64,000 nucleotides of DNA. Origin: Alicyclobacillus_A sp963788285. GTDB taxonomy: Bacteria > Bacillota > Bacilli > Alicyclobacillales > Alicyclobacillaceae. Positions within the stretch are counted from its first letter, which is position 1; each line of letters begins with the position of its first letter. Below the pieces are notes generated by a model that did not search any database, had not been told where the DNA came from, and saw only the letters and a program-made list of their open reading frames with translations. Below are positions 63,438 through 64,000 of this stretch, in pieces. The DNA lies in the NCBI GenBank assembly GCA_963788285.1, contig CAWBGB010000007.1, positions 616,315 to 680,314 of the forward strand, written 5' to 3'. Both the position numbers and the translations under genes were made by a program.

Positions 63438-64000
63438 ATGCTTTTGAACAGAATAGATCCGTCATTTGACGTAGTTGTACGGCCGATTCCAAATGCTCGC
63501 ATGGATGTCGTATTCATTTCGACGATTGTTGACCTGACAAGGGTTGAGGAACGGCTGCTTGGGCCGCTCACTCACATACCTCGCCAGCGACGGGGCGATG
63601 TGTCGGAATGGTTGGACAATACGTTGCGATTGTCAAGCATAGAAAGGGTCTCGAACGTTGACGACGCCGTTAAGGCTCTTTTCGCTAATCATGCGGTCTT
63701 GTGTTTGCAAAGAGAGTACATCATCGTTGGGGTGCAAGGACTCAATCGAAGACAGCCTCAGGAGCCATCGACAGATATCGCAATACGCGGTCCTCGGGAT
63801 GGATTCACGGAATCCATTGATACAAATGTGTCTCTTCTGCGTACGAGACTCAAGGATCCAAAACTCATCTTCGACAAATTTATTATCGGAGAACGGACGC
63901 GAACGACGGTTCTGTTGGCGTATCTTCGTGACTTGGCCAATCCCCACATTGTTCGAGAAGCAACTGAACGCATTCGTCGGGTAAAGATTGATGGTCTGCT
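63438..64000 (+). CDS. GerA-family spore germination protein, partial at the window edge
   Basis: The frame from ATG 63438 runs to the end of the window (about 187 codons). It has MDVVFISTIVDLTRVEERLL, then AVLCLQREYIIVGVQGLNRR and DIAIRGPRDGFTESIDTNVS, then DPKLIFDKFIIGERTRTTVL and YLRDLANPHIVREATERIRR, the standard order of the GerA N-terminal domain. An in-frame stop (TAA) lies 12 bases upstream, and the usual first 15-25 residues and a ribosome binding site are missing. The membrane domain would lie beyond the window. It is a second gerA locus, independent of the one at 50540. Confidence 0.85.
   Translation, partial: MLLNRIDPSFDVVVRPIPNARMDVVFISTIVDLTRVEERLLGPLTHIPRQRRGDVSEWLDNTLRLSSIERVSNVDDAVKALFANHAVLCLQREYIIVGVQGLNRRQPQEPSTDIAIRGPRDGFTESIDTNVSLLRTRLKDPKLIFDKFIIGERTRTTVLLAYLRDLANPHIVREATERIRRVKIDGL

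Noticed and set aside
1..64000. CRISPR arrays, tRNA or rRNA genes, prophage modules
   Set aside because: No regularly spaced repeats, no tRNA-like cloverleaf and no phage structural genes were recognised. The holin-like protein at 9591 belongs to a chromosomal family.

Overview
The window looks like the chromosome of an endospore-forming member of the Bacillota. Direct signs are an alpha/beta-type small acid-soluble spore protein, two GerA-family spore germination loci, strong AGGAGG-type ribosome binding sites, GTG/TTG starts and many Bacillus-type orthologues (NamA/YqjM, MhqO/MhqD, SbcD/SbcC, a YhfI-like hydrolase). Moderately high GC on the right half and an AfsR/MalT-like BTAD regulator point towards an Alicyclobacillaceae-like lineage; this is inference and no rRNA marker is present.

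The left half (about 1-32 kb) is patchy and mobile-element-rich. It holds an IS256-type pseudogene (68-848), an IS1595-type pseudogene (2304-3033), an IS150-like IS3 element with 3-bp target duplications (10976-12262), an IS21 element with 5-bp target duplications (19347-21503) and an IS4/IS5-superfamily element (about 28560-30025). Between these are gene remnants: a 5' copy of the MBL hydrolase gene (4500-4654), a PadR fragment beside chrA, an internally deleted small gene (25111-25456) and an MFS pseudogene (31735-32668). There are also long stretches without a credible gene. Intact islands are a DUF347 membrane protein, a GntR regulator with a DHA2 MFS exporter, a SASP, a presumed Fe(III) ABC operon followed by a FTR1-reminiscent membrane protein (12595-17531), a chromate transporter, an MBL hydrolase, fetAB (iron export type), an NAD(P)H oxidoreductase, an SDR, a HAD phosphatase, a DUF4097 protein and a Mug-type uracil-DNA glycosylase.

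The right half (about 33-64 kb) is denser and more ordered. It starts with an SDR, the quinone-detoxification pair mhqO-mhqD, a TauE/SafE exporter, a NAPE-PLD/UlaG-like hydrolase, a PanE-like reductase, the old yellow enzyme NamA and an APC permease. Next is a tightly overlapped operon (43158-49764): a HAAT/Liv-type ABC transporter, an alpha/beta hydrolase and a 3-hydroxybutyrate-dehydrogenase-like SDR. It is preceded by a near-consensus cre site and followed by a MarR gene. I read it as a candidate catabolite-controlled uptake and degradation system for a hydroxybutyrate oligomer or ester. Its binding-protein gene carries a one-base frameshift in a G run.

The operon is followed by a decayed germinant-receptor operon (gerA frameshifted, gerC and a small D-type subunit intact, gerB truncated), a 1059-residue ATPase/TPR/BTAD regulator, a Nudix hydrolase and sbcDC. 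The window ends inside a second gerA. The most notable items are the hydroxybutyrate-type operon, the Fe(III) ABC plus FTR1-like cluster, the decayed ger operon and the partial duplication linking 4.5 kb with 21.7 kb.
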